Source: Nitrososphaerales archaeon (lineage in GTDB: Archaea > Thermoproteota > Nitrososphaeria > Nitrososphaerales > Nitrososphaeraceae). From it: a DNA stretch of 5,057 bases. The stretch lies in the NCBI GenBank assembly GCA_029237515.1, contig JARBAV010000277.1:1-5057 (forward strand). Direction: 5' to 3'. This document shows, piece by piece, positions 4,363-5,057 of the stretch; position 1 is the stretch's first letter; each line of letters opens with the position of its first letter. The translations under genes and the position numbers were made by a program. Below the pieces are notes generated by a model. It did no database searches. It worked only from the letters and a program-made list of their open reading frames with translations, and had not been told where the DNA came from.

Positions 4363-5057
4363 TCATATCCTCAATTTTCCTACTACTGAATTATCCAACA
4401 ATTGACATTCTATCCTGGATTCTTTTTGCTGGTGAAGAACTATCAGCTTAACATTTCGACCCCTTGGAGCATCGCTATACCGACCCACTATTCCTCCCGC
4501 AACCGGCATTAGATCGTTCCTAAGAACAGAATCTTTTTTGAATCTCAAAATTCCCAGTGGTCCAGTAAACTCAATAACCTCAAAAGAGAAATCATCGTCG
4601 AGACATAGAAATTTCATCATTTCATTTTCGCTTTGGTTTCTGCCAACGATAAGCTTTGCTTCATCGGAGAGCCTGAAATGTCTTCCCACTTTAAGAAGTT
4701 CGACGTCGTTAAGGGTCGGAACTCCATCAATATGCTCAAAAAGATCATTAACCCGTTTTGAGAAGCATGGATCGGTAAGTAGACAGCCTCCAGCAGAATT
4801 TGGAGGATTTTGAATTCCAAATTCCTTCGCCAATGCTAACTGTTCCTTTCTAGATCTACCTACGATAGAATGAAGATTACTTCTATCAATAAAACCTGAT
4901 GTTTCCGCATCTGACGGAGGGAGCCTTCCGGCCGACAAAGGTCTAATTACTTTTCCCACCAAATTGGATTCTTCCTCAATTGTCCTGAGAGCGTGGCGAT
5001 GTTGGCTCATGGGCCTTTGGGACAATACTTCCCCAGTCACCAAGTACGAAGCTCCAA
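4363..5057 (-). CDS. PP-loop tRNA-thiolation-like protein, C-terminal part (5' partial)
   Basis: The frame is open to the window edge, so the gene starts outside; a TTG at 5041-5043 is an internal Leu codon, not the start. The visible 230 residues begin GASYLVTGEVLSQRPMSQ, a hallmark of archaeal and bacterial PP-loop ATPases related to MnmA/ThiI, often annotated as tRNA-thiouridylase or tRNA-methyltransferase-like. Counting from the TTG codon, further blocks are VIRPLSAGRLPPSDAE (32-47), IVGRSRKEQLALAKEFG (60-76), AGGCLLTDPCFSKRV (84-98) with the conserved Cys87, LLKVGRHFRLS (116-126) and LIVGRNQSEN (131-140). The tail from about 155 has the GP and GG-IVGRYSDA motifs seen in this family. Such proteins adenylate a tRNA base for sulfur transfer; the ATP-binding SGG motif and its Cys pair would lie in the missing N-terminus. 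The exact target base is not determined. Gene order suggests possible co-transcription with sepF. Confidence 0.85.
   Translation of the reverse strand, partial: GASYLVTGEVLSQRPMSQHRHALRTIEEESNLVGKVIRPLSAGRLPPSDAETSGFIDRSNLHSIVGRSRKEQLALAKEFGIQNPPNSAGGCLLTDPCFSKRVNDLFEHIDGVPTLNDVELLKVGRHFRLSDEAKLIVGRNQSENEMMKFLCLDDDFSFEVIEFTGPLGILRFKKDSVLRNDLMPVAGGIVGRYSDAPRGRNVKLIVLHQQKESRIECQLLDNSVVGKLRI

Noticed and set aside
4538..4820. ORFs on both strands overlapping the tRNA-thiolation-like gene
   Set aside because: They overlap the conserved AGGCLLTDP and LIVGRN regions of the real frame; no independent support.

Overview
The window is archaeal chromosomal DNA. It carries a glycerol-1-phosphate dehydrogenase (the enzyme that sets the sn-1 stereochemistry of archaeal membrane lipids), an aCPSF1/FttA-type KH-domain plus beta-CASP nuclease, an archaeal-type SepF, and a strong TATA box about 30 bases before a start codon with almost no room for a leader. 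AT-rich composition, leaderless promoter geometry and this gene mix fit Thaumarchaeota (Nitrososphaerota) best. That lineage call is inference from general family knowledge; no ammonia-oxidation or other lineage marker is visible.

Layout. Bases 1-129 (+) are the C-terminal end of an unidentified protein made of a perfect octapeptide repeat, and the window edge lies inside the array. It converges on glycerol-1-phosphate dehydrogenase (172-1215, minus). Bases 1216-2024 form an 809-base gene-poor spacer holding a perfect 18-bp palindrome, scattered copies of its half-site, three plus-strand TATA-like boxes, a T-rich terminator-like tract and two small candidate ORFs. A leaderless promoter then drives a divergent aCPSF1-like nuclease (2025-3899, +), which ends in a hairpin/T-tract terminator. 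Converging on it from the right are two minus-strand genes in the order of transcription: the C-terminal part of a PP-loop tRNA-thiolation-like protein (4363 to the window end) and then sepF (3996-4274).

No metabolic or operon logic joins the genes: lipid synthesis, RNA 3'-end processing/termination, tRNA modification and cell division appear as separate housekeeping units. The least ordinary points are: (1) the nuclease keeps all seven expected catalytic/metal motifs but has lost the GKGG-type loop of its second KH domain and departs from the family in its beta-CASP cap, suggesting a specialised paralog; (2) the annotated sepF ATG gives a protein with no membrane anchor, yet the 13 codons directly upstream are in frame and encode an amphipathic segment, separated from an in-frame ATG by one TGA; (3) the palindrome and half-site family in the long spacer; (4) the identical 24-base coding repeats at the left edge.
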